This document shows, in pieces, positions 21,044 to 32,479 of a DNA stretch of 64,000 bases. The notes below the pieces were generated by a model. It was not told where the DNA came from, searched no databases, and saw nothing but the letters and a program-made list of their open reading frames with translations. Each line of letters starts with the position of its first letter. The stretch's first letter is position 1. The DNA is from Aspidapion aeneum (taxonomy: Eukaryota; Arthropoda; Insecta; Coleoptera; Brentidae), in assembly GCA_963576565.1 (NCBI GenBank), contig OY755047.1, forward strand, positions 33,214,851 to 33,278,850, given 5' to 3'. Position numbers and translations under genes: made by a program.

Positions 21044-21534
21044 TTAATAATTTATTATATTGGTGCCCTTTATTTATAGTAATTTTTAAAAATCACCAAA
21101 CAAATCAATTTTATCCCATTTCCTTAAAAACTAACCTTCTTTTAAAAACATATTCTACTATATGCTAGATAATAAAATTTTCTTTCCAACGGTATATCAT
21201 AGAATGTGATATGTTTTATGGGTAACTCTACGTTATGGGTAACTCTCTAGGGACATCCGTAATCCGGGTTTACTTAGGTTAGTAGGATTGGATAAGGTCC
21301 TTATATACAAAATATAAAATACAGCCCTCTTAACATAATATTTAGAGAGAGAGATTTTTTACAGTTTTGATGTATAAATATTCAGGGCTTGGGGCTTAGT
21401 ATTGTATGTTTGGTAGTTCAAGCCTTTGACAATCAATAGCTTAATAATAGTAGTGTGCAAAACTTTTTAATAATAAAACAGTATTTGTATAAGTTAGCCC
21501 CACCTTTTCAACTTTAAGGCACTATACTTTAAAA
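20581..21534. repeat. 954-bp duplicated block, first copy (A+B)
   Basis: A (20581-21298) recurs at 21535-22252, and B (21299-21534) recurs at 25256-25491. Reading the copies side by side I saw one substitution in A (CTATATG/CTGTATG) and none in B. A contains the 3' two-thirds of the Tigger element plus satellite sequence. Confidence 0.9.
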
Positions 21535-22252
21535 TCTCCCTTAACCGGACGCGAACCTCTGCCAACGGGACGGAGCGCTGCACGACATGGGCATAAATAT
21601 TATGTAGTATGTTGGCAACAACGCACTCTGCAGCCGGGGAATTACCTCTTTCTCTTTTAATACGGAGACTAAATACTTCTGTCGTATTTACAACCTATTT
21701 TATTCGGCGGGACGGCTTTGTTTGATTTTTATTGTTCAGTTGGGTAGTAATGGATCTCTTTGAAAACGCGCCTAGTAAAAAACTTCTTAGTTTAATTGAA
21801 AAAATGGAAGTTGTTAACATTGCGGAGAAGGAACATCTATCAGCATGAAAGATAGCTGAAAAATGTAATATCGGAAAAACTCAAGCGGAAATTGTTAATA
21901 TAAATATATATTAAAATTTCGCAGTTCCCTTTCATAAGCGGACACTTCCAATAAGCGGACAAAATCGACGAAACCGTGAGTGTCCGCTTATAGGAGGTTA
22001 ATAATTTATTATATTGGTGCCCTTTATTTATAGTAATTTTTAAAAATCACCAAACAAATCAATTTTATCCCATTTCCTTAAAAACTAACCTTCTTTTAAA
22101 AACATATTCTACTGTATGCTAGATAATAAAATTTTCTTTCCAACGGTATATCATAGAATGTGATATGTTTTATGGGTAACTCTACGTTATGGGTAACTCT
22201 CTAGGGACATCCGTAATCCGGGTTTACTTAGGTTAGTAGGATTGGATAAGGT
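21535..22252. repeat. duplicated block A, second copy
   Basis: A direct repeat of 20581-21298. It starts abruptly inside the Tigger element (TCTCCCTTAACCGGACGCGA), so it arose by segment duplication and not by transposition. It ends ..GATTGGATAAGGT, after which the sequence departs from the first copy and leads into exon 8. Confidence 0.9.
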
Positions 22253-22753
22253 AAAAATTTTATTTTTTACAAGCATTTAAATGTTTGTTTATATTCATGG
22301 GTACTAAATTTTACGTTTGTTTTATTTTCTGCAATAAATTGTTCTTTCCCAAAAAGTGTAGTTTTTTGAGAAAATGTTATAAATTTATAATAAACATGTA
22401 TTTTTCTAAATTATCCAAGTTACGAATGCCACTGAAGAGCTACTTCCTCCTCGTAACCTTTCGACCAATAAATTGTTGGAAAAGGAATTTTGTTCTGCAC
22501 AAAAAACTGTTTTTTTGCAAGGTGAAACCTACAAAATAGGTTTGGATGATGTTCGGTTCGGTTTGCGTGGGTGTGTCAACCAAGATAATAGTATTCAGCG
22601 GGGTTGTTGAAATTACCATATGCCCAAAAGTAACATGAAATGCTTCTAGACCGAGAACGAAAAGTCTTGTTAGATTTTTTGACTAATATAGAAGCAAAAT
22701 TGTTTGTATTGCTACAAACTTTGTCGTCAAATTTTTTTTATATCTGTTTCCAG

Positions 22754-22998
22754 CTTCCAAATACGAAACGGGCAAATGTAAAAGATGTGCAAATCGAATT
22801 ATCTACGCCAAAGAGAAGCCAGTGGAACTATGCGGGAAATGCCTTTTTAAGGGGTATAAAAAAAGAAGTAGGAGAGGGTCAAAGGAGAACAACGTTTCCC
22901 ATGAAATTCAAAATGATGTGCCTGGTGATTTGGAGCCGAATGAGAATGATTTAAATAATCCTAAAGATGAAACTACCGTAAACCCTGAAGAAGCAAAG
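22754..22998 (+). CDS. zinc-finger protein, exon 8 (Cys4 motif and acidic linker)
   Basis: Acceptor TATATCTGTTTCCAG (AG 22752-22753), donor GCAAAG|GTAATA (22999). Phase 1 in, phase 0 out, 81 full codons. It contains CKRC and CGKC 14 residues apart (C-x2-C-x14-C-x2-C), a Cys4 zinc-site pattern unlike the C2H2 fingers elsewhere in the protein. Next come a basic patch (GYKKRSRRGSK) and an acidic/Asn-rich linker (DLEPNENDLNNPKDE). It sits between the duplicated blocks A' and B'. A +1 frame over the same exon (22640-22954) is a shadow. Confidence 0.85.
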
Positions 22999-23416
22999 GT
23001 AATAACATTCGAATGATTTTTGCGTAACTTGTAAATACCAAATACGCTTGAGCATAAATATGAAGCATACCCATGCATGCTCACACGCGATGCTTGAAGA
23101 CAGGGCCCTGAGTGGGTAGTGTGGTTTTGGAACATAATCCGTTACGTGACTACATTATTTGACAATTGGCAAATGTTTAGGGTTATGTCTATTATTTTGA
23201 TCTAAAAACTATTTGATTGGGTGAAAAGTTATCAAATTAAGGATTAAAATTGTAGTTTTTGTAACACTAATTGTGCATATTTATTGTAGATACCATAGAG
23301 AGTGTTTAATGGCATCTATAAACCTCTCTTAAGTTTATTAAAAAAATATAACGAAAAATACAAGTAGTTACCTATGCAAACTCCCTTACATCTCCTGGAC
23401 ATTTTTCCACAAACCG

Positions 23417-23512
23417 CACATGTTTTACGTGAATTATTTCCCATTTTTTACAGAAAAAAACATGCACATGTTTTACGTGAATTATTTCCCATTTTTTACA
23501 GAAAAAAACATA
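23417..23512. repeat. 48-bp tandem duplication
   Basis: CACATGTTTTACGTGAATTA through AGAAAAAAACAT(G/A) occurs twice back to back (23417-23464, 23465-23512) with one difference at the last base. Being near-perfect, it is recent. It lies in intron 8. Confidence 0.95.
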
Positions 23513-24479
23513 ATTTTACACGACAAACGCAAAACGCCGCAAAATGGCAATATGGCCTTCACTCACACAGCAGCTGTGTGTCTACATGACAAAACACACG
23601 CATGCGCACTTGAAAATTCGCGTCCGCGTGGTTTCCAAAGCCAGCTATGAGTGCTTCACGCTTCACTTTTCGATTATTTGACCATGTATTTATGCTATAA
23701 CGTATTTGGTAAAAACTTTGCTTCGTGAATTTATATTAATATCCCGTGGTATAGTAACCTTGCCATTGAATGTTGTGAGCGTTTTTTAATTACTTTTTAT
23801 ACCATCAGGTTTAAAAAGTTGTACAAACACCGGACATTGATTCAATACGATGCAAGTCACAGTATAAAAAGATTAATATTCAACACTTTTAAAACTTAAA
23901 ACTTCCCATGTAACATTTTTGGGTAAAATTGGGTAAACTTTACTTAAAATAAGAAAGTAATTTTTTCCTATAGAATATTAATAGGTTAAAAAAGAGGGAA
24001 ATTTCCCGAAAGTGGGGACAAAATCCAAGGTAATTTGGAAGGAAAAAATGGGTTATTGACACCGTTTTTTTTGCATGTCTGTTACCTAAATGTGACTTTG
24101 ACCAAGATTTGAACAATATGTCTGTGTTTAGACAAGTTTTCAATTTCATTTTAGCCCATATGGTTCAAAATAATTCAAAATGCCTTCTGGGGTCGATTAT
24201 CACAAGCTTTTCTTGTAACCACATAAAACGCAACTTTTTGTGATACCCGATAGCAGCTGATTTACCCCAATAGCCAGCTTTTAAAAAGCAACCAATCACT
24301 CGGAGTAGTTGTTTCTATTGGTTTTATACGACTTTTGCAACCATTGCAGCAGTGATCTTCGCCAACCGTCTGACTTAATTTTTATTGGTATAGTACGTGG
24401 TTTGTCTTTTAAGTTTTGTATATACAGCTGGAATAAAACAGTATATAACTTTTAAAGACTTTCGAAGGTTCGATGCTCA

Positions 24480-25255
24480 GCGATGACATTCGGCATACAA
24501 ATGGTGATGTACCAATGGGTAGTAACAGTTGATTAATCTTCCAGAGGAATTGTTGCTACATGTCGTCACCATCTTTTTAGATACACTTCGAGAACGGATG
24601 GCTTATGTTGGGTTTTCTTCATCTTGGAACACCCAAACAAAAAACGTTTATGTTCGGGTTCATATGAGTAAATCCACGATACACCACCACTGACAATGCA
24701 GTACACGTCTTTCGAGTTTCCTGCCTCAAAGCGGTCTAGAGTTTTCTGACACCAATTGACTGTAGCTTCTTTCTAATCTTCAGTTAACAGATGCGGTATC
24801 CATCGGGAAATAATTTTTTTCGTGCAAAATTTTTTGAATTGAGGTTTTTAAAATCTTCAATGAAGCCCAAATCTCGCATCTTGTTGATCTTCCGTGATGA
24901 GCATGCGCCCAGCATCGATGTTTTTCTGGCTGACAGCCGTTTTTGGTGCACCTGGCCTTGGATCGTCGCTAAGGCTAATCCGTCCACGCTTGAATTCTCC
25001 ATACCAACGAGAAACGGTCGACTGAAAATGAACTCTGCAAGGCATTCTTGTTGAGATAATTTTCTTTAGAAGTTGTGAAAAATTATTACCCAAAAATGTT
25101 ATCGGTTTAATTCCATTTTTCGACTAATTTGTTAACTTAAAAAAATCACTGTAGCTATAAAACTATATGTATTGCACTGCCGTTTTGAGTTTAGGTTAGG
25201 TTAAGATTGAGGTTAATTTTTAGTAATGACATTCGATCAGTGTCGCCCTCTATGT
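24480..25255 (-). pseudogene. mariner-like transposase relic
   Basis: Read on the minus strand, the frame carries the mariner N-terminal helix-turn-helix block (SRWYGEFKRGRISLSDDPRP and GAPKTAVSQKNID), then WCQKTLDRFEAGNSKDVYCI and SWIYSYEPEHK, the region of the first catalytic Asp. Where mariners have (G/A)DESWI, this copy reads GGVSWI, so the catalytic Asp is lost. The frame also shifts near the middle and stops after the second block. The third catalytic block is unrecognisable. 25099-25255 is the 5' non-coding end, also found at 1-156. It lies in intron 8, antisense to the gene. Confidence 0.88.
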
Positions 25256-25491
25256 CCTTATATACAAAATATAAAATACAGCCCTCTTAACATAATATTT
25301 AGAGAGAGAGATTTTTTACAGTTTTGATGTATAAATATTCAGGGCTTGGGGCTTAGTATTGTATGTTTGGTAGTTCAAGCCTTTGACAATCAATAGCTTA
25401 ATAATAGTAGTGTGCAAAACTTTTTAATAATAAAACAGTATTTGTATAAGTTAGCCCCACCTTTTCAACTTTAAGGCACTATACTTTAAAA
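25256..25491. repeat. duplicated block B, second copy
   Basis: A direct repeat of 21299-21534 (CCTTATATACAAAATATAAA ... AGGCACTATACTTTAAAA). It begins exactly where the mariner relic ends. Confidence 0.9.
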
Positions 25492-25888
25492 TTGATTTTG
25501 TAGCCGTTAGCGATTCGTAACTTCGTTGTGCCCATGCTCCAAACTTATAAATAACCTTAAATAAAATTGTAATATTTATCAATTTCTTTTTTCATGTTTT
25601 GCCACGTAAATAAAAATGCACTGCATCAGAGCCCTGTACCATTAAGCTAAAACTATTGATTGGTTATTATATAAAAAGGCTTGAAAAAGAGAATTTTCGT
25701 CGAATTGTGGCTGACAGTTTTGGACAAATTACATTTCCGTAAAAACTTTGGGCCTTTTTCCAAAATATAAAATGCTAAAAGCTTATTTTAAAAAAATATT
25801 TTAGCCTTTTGTCGAGGCGACCGTTATCTTCTAGAAACTTTCCTTAAAATCCGTTTATTGGTTTTTGAGTTTTGATCTTTTCCTTTAG

Positions 25889-26073
25889 AAGAAAATCCCT
25901 CAACAAGAAACACCGGAAAAGCCTTCTAGACCGCGGATCATCGTTCGACATCACTCAAAGGTAAATTTTGAAAAGGTGGTTTGCATCCTGTGCAAACAGC
26001 ACATGCTGTTGAGTGAGAGGAAATCCCATCAGAGGCGGTGCAGATATAGTCGACCTGAAGTTTACGTTGAAAG
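25889..26073 (+). CDS. zinc-finger protein, exon 9 (C2HC motif)
   Basis: Acceptor TCTTTTCCTTTAG (AG 25887-25888), donor GAAAG|GTAAAG (26074). Phase 0 in, phase 2 out. After a Pro/Arg-rich stretch (KPSRPRIIVRHHSK) comes VCILCKQHMLLSERKSHQRR followed by C (C-x2-C-x11-H-x3-C), a C2HC-type motif one residue short of canonical. It leads into exon 10 through an Arg codon split AG|A. Confidence 0.9.
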
Positions 26074-27085
26074 GTAAAGTTTTATTGATTTTTGATAATC
26101 TTAAGGTTATAGAAATAGGAAAGGGAAAATCAGAAAGTTTTTAGCGGTTGCACAATATAAAGTTGGGCATACTTATCATGGGAATCTCTTTGACACAGGA
26201 ATTGATTCAAAACAAATTTTAGCACTTTGCTTTGGATATAATTTCTTTAATATTTTTCGGGTTCAAGGAAGGTTTAAAAAGAAAGAGAGTTAAATATTTC
26301 TTACCAGCTTTTCATGTATAGTTTTCAAGCAACAACAACTAATTTGTTGGGAGTAATGGCAATACGAATACGACACACTTCTGTATACAGCTTGCCTATT
26401 TGTGATACCATATTGTGTGATACGTCAAAATTTCCAGAAAAACCCGTAGATTACGACATTTTATGGCGGAGATCTGGCAAATGGTGCAGAACCACTCTGC
26501 ACCTCCTCCAAGGGGGTAAGGAGTGGCGTTTTTTTTTAAATAAAATTTGGGTTAGTTTCACTTTGTTTTTTTTAATCCACTATTTTTCAGCATTTTCGAA
26601 CATATTTTAACCATCTACAGCAACCGTTAAATTAGAACTAAAAACGTGATTTTTTTTTAGTTTCTGCAAAAAACACCCTTGAGAAATCAATGCTAGTAAA
26701 ATTTAGTAGGCGCGTTCAAAAGTACAGGATAAGAGCTTTAATTTAATGTATCGCTTATCTATATCGTCCCAAAGTCTCCTTAACCTACAATATTTTGTAA
26801 AAAGGCAATAGAATATTTTTAGATCATACTTAATCACAAAATTATTTGACAAAATTTTAAATCTCACAGCTTTCCCTTATTCATTGAACTGAAAAATGAA
26901 TTTGGAAACAAAAAATTTTAGGCCAAAAGTTATTTGAGTTTTTTTATACTTTTGACCTACTACCCTTAAAATTTGGTGCATCATTTAAATTACACCCAAT
27001 AAGTAAAAATATACAGTTTTATGTTCTGTAGCCCTTTATACATTCCAGGGTTTTGCTACAGAAGATATATAAGGTAACTTATATT
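26074..27085. other. intron 9, first part, non-coding
   Basis: AT-rich, no element recognised. The frame at 26314-26610 starts in protein-like sequence but has no splice partners or known motif, and I do not call it. Confidence 0.45.
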
Positions 27086-27529
27086 AGAGACCCTGTATAT
27101 AGACATCAGTGGCAGCTCGTCAGATGAGGCACCTCACCAACTTAAAAAAAATTTAAAGTAAATTTTAAATTATTTATCAAGCTTTTTCGCCCTCTGCTAC
27201 TTAAACTTTGTGTTTTTTCATTAAATCCCCAGATAAAAAGGAACCTACAACATGAAATGAATAAATAAACTGAATCGTCATTCGCAACTCGCGCCATAAC
27301 ATATTGGCCCTAGCGGACTGAACCGAACTCTTCTGTGACTCGCGCGCTTGACTGCATGGCTAGGTGAGGCGATTAAAAAACTGATGAATTTGTGTGCATC
27401 AGCATGTCACGCTGGCCTTACATAATTTAAAGCACAAAACCCTTAGTTTTTTGTTTTACTTGAATGCTTTTTAGTCAGAGCATATTATTTTAAAAGGCTT
27501 TCCGTTTTCGTTCTAGAAGCAAATCATAT

Positions 27530-29268
27530 TACTTTTTGGCAACAGACCATTTCCTCCTAATTTGACCCCCAAAAACCTGTTTTTTTCGGTTTTATGCAAT
27601 TTTCTCGAATACTAACCTTTTTATCAAAAATTGTTTTTTGTGGAGAATAAAATTCACTTTCCAACGATGTATTGGTCAATAAGGTTAGGAAAAGCAAGTA
27701 GCTCTTCAGTGGCGTACGTAAATTGGGATTATTTAGAAAAAAACATGTTTATTATAGGTTTTTCAAAATTTTCTCAAAAACTACACTTTTTATGAAAAAA
27801 TATGTAGCATACTTTATTGTAGAACATAACATTTTATTTTAAAAACTTTATTAAAATGTCGGGTTGTTGCCATATTTAAGGCTTCAGGGGCGTACTAATA
27901 TAAGCTTATTTTCAAAAATAACTGAAATAATCAGTTTCTCTTGCATATTTAAATATCTTTTCTAACTAAGATTTTCAGAAAAAATGTGCCTTTATTCTTT
28001 ATTGAGGATAAGACAATTTCTTTTTAAATGATATATTACAACGTGAGGGTAATGTTATGATAAATACTTTAAAAAGGTGCATAATTTATACCAACTAAAA
28101 TAAAATGTTTCCAAATCAAAGTATACTGTTTTTTGATTAGATTAGATATTTTGTTTTATCTAAATAAGTTCTTTAAAGCAAAAAAACACCGGTGGTTATA
28201 AGGGGAGGGGGCATAGGGGCCATGGCCCCCCCCTAAGCAATATTTTTGTGCAGAAATTAACAGTAGTAACTTTGACACAGGTGTTTTTGGTTATTTTTTT
28301 AAGCATATGGACTAAAAATAAAGTGGTGAATCTTATGCAACGGTTTGGGGGGGGGGGGTGCATAATCATAATTAGGTACTCATTGGGATCAACAACCAAC
28401 CTGTCAACCTGTTAGGAAGAGTTTGATATTTTTTTGCCTTATACTTATGCAATTTACGGACGCCCCAGGAGAGTTTTCTATACTATGGGTCACATTTTGT
28501 GACACACTGTTTAAAAGGACATTTTATTATCGGGCCCGCCGCCGAAGCCATAAAAGGTCGAAAGTACAAAAGGTCGAAAAAAATCGACAAAACATAATAT
28601 TAAAAATACAAATTTACCGTATCAAGTCGAATTGACCTGTCCAGTCGATGTGGACCCGCGGCCGTACTTTCGATCTTTTGACCTTTTGTACTTTCGATCT
28701 TTTGACCTTTTGTACTTTCGACCTTTTGAACTTTCGACCTTTTGTATTTTCGACCTTTTGTATTTTCGACCTTTTGTACTTTCGACCTTATTTTTTCGAC
28801 CTTTTGTACTTTCGACCTTTTATCCGCCGCTCTTTATTATCCACCGAAAAGCTAATAAGACACAAAATTGATTAGTTTGGATTGATCTTAAATAATTTCT
28901 TTAAATTAAGAACACACACTTCGGTTCGGTCGGTAAATATAAAACAACACTTGGTAAATATAAAATAACTTCCACTTTGTTATACATCGTTTGAAAGGAA
29001 ATTTTATTGGCTATGACGAAGTATGGAACACATTTTTTGATAAAGAGCTTGGTTTTTAAGAAAATTGAATAAAACGTATGAAGAACATGTTTTTTTTAAT
29101 GATTTGTTGAAATCACCCCCATTGACGGACGTCGCTGGAGAGTTTGCTATAAGTCAAACCCAACCGAGTTTCACATTTTTAAAAAGGGAATTTCCCTGTC
29201 TACAAAAAAGTGTAGAACAAGTTTTTTCATGTTAAGCTTAGTTTTTGAGAAAATTAGATAAAACGTGT
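27530..29268. repeat. satellite-like ~185-bp monomers
   Basis: Landmarks 'ACG(T)ACGCC..TG(G)AGAG' recur at about 27710, 27890, 28453 and 29120 in the same orientation, each followed by TTTT-rich sequence with 'TTTATTGT(A)(G/C)A..A(A)A' and 'TTTTTAAGAAAATT.AATAAAAC'. Spacing is 180-190 bp when the inserted 28535-28835 element is removed. The array resumes after the LINE at 32480. Confidence 0.65.
28535..28835. mobile_element. small Foldback-like element with 16-bp arrays
   Basis: The left array (about 28549-28590: ATAAAAGGTCGAAAGTACAA...) is inverted relative to the right array (28664-28828), about ten units of CTTTTGTACTTTCGAC with variants (GATC for GACC, TATT for TACT, one truncated unit). 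Both outer ends are GC-rich (CGCCGCCGAAGCC / TATCCGCCGC). The 16-bp period and TTTTGTAC core match the arrays at 16971-18357. Open frames over the array (28632-28875) are by-products of the repeat. Confidence 0.8.
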
Positions 29269-29423
29269 AACACCGTAAGGTAAGGGTAAAAGGTGGTAGA
29301 CGCTTTTTACTCATTGGGCGTCGACCGGTGAGAGACCATGCCAGAACTGAGTAGTGCTAAGTGGTATCACCACGTTCCGCTACTGCGCTGGCAGTCCGGT
29401 TCCAACAATGAGTAACAGATAGC

Positions 29424-30200
29424 ATGATGGCGCCTCCAGGATCAAAATATTCCGGAGGTAAAATACCCGATCACTCGGATCTCCGGGCGTCGGGTGATCC
29501 TGGGGGTCCTTCATGCAAAGATATTAAAAGAAGACCAAAAACTCAACTCAGAATTGATTTTAGCAATATAAGAGGATTAAGTACCAACATGAATTCAGTT
29601 CACCAACATCTTGAAGAACAAAGACCTGACATCCTTGTTCTCACTGAAACTAAAATCAGTTCTGCAACACCTATTGTGAACTATCTTTATCCCGGCTATG
29701 ACCTACACCACCGATTTCGACATAATTTTGGGATCTGTGTGTACATTAAAAATGACTTTTCATGTCATCGAGAGGAGAAGCTAGAACCAGCGAACCTCGA
29801 TATCATATGGCTGAAATTCACCTCAAAGTCATCGACGAAGTTCATTTGCTGCCTCTACCGACCGCCAAGTAACACCGAGTATCAAAACTTTTTTGCGACA
29901 TTATCCGAAAACTGTGATAGTATACAGTCTAACTATCCACATGCGGAAATTGTTTTTTTAGGCGATTTCAACGTCCACAATATACCCTGGCTAAAACACC
30001 ACAACAAAACAGACAATGAAGGCAGGGAAGCAGAAGCTTTTGCCATAAGTTGTGGTCTAACGCAGCCTGTCGATGAACCTACCCGTATCTCAGAAAGGGG
30101 TGAATTTGCAGCGCTTTTAGACTTGTTCCTAACTACAAATCCTGACTTGTACACAATTCAAGTAGATCCCCACTTGGTTCATCCGATCATAAACTTATAA
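29424..30200 (+). pseudogene. LINE endonuclease domain (APE type)
   Basis: The 258-codon frame carries the AP-endonuclease-like signature of Jockey-superfamily LINEs: RIDFSNIRGLSTNMNSVHQH (N-terminal Asn motif), then ILVLTETKIS (catalytic Glu), ICCLYRPPSN and VFLGDFNVHNIPWL (catalytic Asp/Asn, GDFN at 29961-29972). The closing SDH block lies past the frame break: the frame runs into a stop at 30198-30200, and 'SDHKLI' is read in another frame, so the ORF is broken by at least one indel between the domains. Confidence 0.9.
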
Positions 30201-30610
30201 GAACAAAGTGCGAAATGTTCATACCGCCAAGCCAACAATCACTTCCTCGTGAAAATGTAGGACTATAAATCGGCAAAATGGAATGACCTTAAACAGTTTT
30301 ACCTGGATTTTCCATGGCAAGAGGTTTGCTTTAAAACAGCGGATCCCACTATTTGCTGTAATGAAATAACAAAAGTAATCTTATCTGGAATGGATGCATA
30401 TATCCCACATACAATAAAACGCAGAGCTAATGCAAACCTTGGTTCAACAGCCAGTGTCAAACGGCTGTACAGAAAAAACACAGAGCATATAACCTTTGGA
30501 AACGACAACAAACCGGTCAAAACCACACAGAATTTATAGAAGCCAGAAATAGTTGCAAAATTACTATTGACGCCGCCAAAGAAACATACAATCAAAGAAT
30601 AAAAAACAGG

Positions 30611-31213
30611 TTGCTGAATTGTCCAAGTAGTTCTAGGTCCTTTTGGTCTCTTGCAAAAGCCGTTGGATCAAACTTCACCAAGTCATCCATACCACCACTT
30701 ACAGATAAAAATACTCACTTAGCCACAACATCAGAGGAAAAAGCCAATATGCTGGCCAAAATCTTTTCCTCCAACTCAAACCTAACAGTGCCAAATGGAA
30801 AAACTCCACCGTTCATTGAAAGGGTTTCCCACAGTATGCCAGAGGTACCCTTTTGTCACAAAGAAATACGAAAATCCCTTAAAAAGTTGGATACAAACAA
30901 AGCAATGGGTCCAGATGGCATTCCCGCGATAGTACTCAAAAATTGTGCTAGCGAACTCACCCCAACTTTCGCAAAATTATTCAATTTATCTTATAGGCAA
31001 GGAGTATATCCATCATCATGGAAGTCTGCCGCAGTACAACCCATTCCAAAGAAAGGAAAAAAGACAGATCCGTTAAACTATAGACCAATTGCTCTACTTA
31101 CTACTACCGGTGATTTCAAAAGTAATGGAAAGAGTTGTGAACAATCACCTAACCAAGTACTTGGAAAAGTACAAAATTATCAACGACAAGCAATACGGAT
31201 TTCGAAAATATAG
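30611..31213 (+). pseudogene. LINE reverse transcriptase, N-terminal part
   Basis: Encodes the RT 0-2a region: LDTNKAMGPDGIPAIVLKNC, then WKSAAVQPIPKKGKKTDPLN and YRPIALLT. The true frame leaves at about 31100, in the codons after PIALLT, by a one-base indel into the 31089-32414 frame. The last ~35 codons here are out of frame. Confidence 0.9.
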
Positions 31214-32414
31214 GTCAACTGGCGATTTACTTACATACGTCACTCACTTATGGCAAAAAGCGATTGAGTTGCGAGGTGAAACAAGAACAATTGCCTTAGA
31301 TATATCTAAAGCATTCGATAAAGTCTGGCATGAAAATCTGCTCAACAAGCTCAAAGCAACGGGATTGTCGCCGAGACTTTGCACTTGGTTTGAAAGTTAC
31401 CTTAAGGATAGATCCGTTTATGTTGCACTGGATGGCCGGAACTCCAACTCTTACCAAATAAATGCTGGTGTGCCACAGGGAGCAATCCTTTCGCCAACAC
31501 TTTTTCTGATTTACATAAATGACCTCATAGATAAAACAGTAAATCCACTTTATTGCTTTGCAGATGATGGCAATGTAGTCTCCTCAGTCATACCACCCAC
31601 ATGTCTCTCCGCACGTGAATACCATTACCTTAGACTAACTGAAATATCACAGATAAATAACGACTTGGAGATAATAGAGGGCTGGGGCAACAAAAACCTT
31701 GTACAGTTCAACGCGCAGAAAACCCAAGCAGCCCTGTTTTCAAAAAAGACCAGCACCGGTGAGCCAAACATCATGCTATCTGGAAGTGCTGTCGCATTGC
31801 AGAGCCAGTTGAACATCTTAGGAGTCACTGCAGAGACCAACATGTCTTGGCACAGTCACGTGGCAGATATAGCTAAAAGGGCGTCCCAAAAGCTTGGGGT
31901 GCTATTTCGTACAAGACACCTGTATACACCAAGCCAACTGCTGACACTCTACAAAGCCCAGATTCGACCAACTATGGAGTACTGCTCACATATATGGAGT
32001 GCGGCACCCAAACATACCTTAATGCTTTTGAACACCGTGCAAAAACGAGCTATCAAGCTGATCAATGACCCCGCACTTACCCGTAGCTTGGATAGTCTCG
32101 AACATCGAAGAACTGTGGGCGATCTATCTCTCTTCTACAGGTATTATCACGGAAAATGCTCTGAAGAGTTGGCACGTATGATCCCCCCGGGAGTAGCACC
32201 TACTAGGCGAACACGTCAAACAGACGGTAACCATCAATGTATTGTCAAAATAGAGGCACCAAGAACCACATTATATCAGAATTCATATCTCTGGAGAACA
32301 GCATCGCTGTGGAATAAACTCCTTGCCACAGTTTTCCCTGCAGGTTACAACCTTAACCGTTTCAAAACCAACACACACCAACATTTCCGCGCACTTGCCG
32401 CTTCTGGAGCGTGA
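31089..32414 (+). pseudogene. LINE reverse transcriptase, catalytic core to C-terminus
   Basis: A 441-codon frame continuing the RT: ALDISKAFDKVWHENLLNKL (motif A with the first catalytic Asp), NAGVPQGAILSPTLFLIYIN (motif B) and FADDGNV (motif C at 31557-31568, both Asp present). It ends with the thumb and C-terminal region (PTMEYCSHIWSAAPKH; LWNKLLATVFP) and a stop just before the 3' UTR. It would encode an intact catalytic core if joined to the upstream part, but the element as it stands is broken. The motif set suits the CR1/Jockey/Rex side of the LINE tree; clade assignment needs a phylogeny. Confidence 0.92.
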
Positions 32415-32479
32415 TAGGGATCTCCTTGCGAGTGAGCATACCCATAAAAAAAAAAAAAAATGGTTTATTTTCTGTTTTT

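Larger units (their letters stand above)
29270..32460 (+). mobile_element. Jockey-superfamily LINE, 5'-truncated, with poly(A) tail
   Basis: The element contains endonuclease then reverse transcriptase in one broken reading frame and ends with an A15 tract (32446-32460). No gag-like ORF1 is seen, so the 5' end is truncated, probably near 29270, inside a satellite monomer that resumes at 32480. Disruptions are a stop or frame change after 30200, several stops at 30220-30600, and a frameshift near 31100. All are few relative to length, so the insertion is fairly young but dead. Confidence 0.9.

Noticed and set aside
24791..25054. Plus-strand 87-codon frame
   Set aside because: Antisense shadow of the mariner transposase relic.
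26314..26610. 98-codon frame in intron 9
   Set aside because: No acceptor/donor partners; skipping it keeps exons 9 and 10 in frame.
28632..28875. Two overlapping frames of Arg-Pro-Phe repeats
   Set aside because: They arise because a 16-bp minisatellite is read in all three frames in turn.
29933..30154. Antisense frames over the LINE (also 30299-30595, 31625-31843 and 32283-32483)
   Set aside because: Shadows of the endonuclease/RT coding strand.
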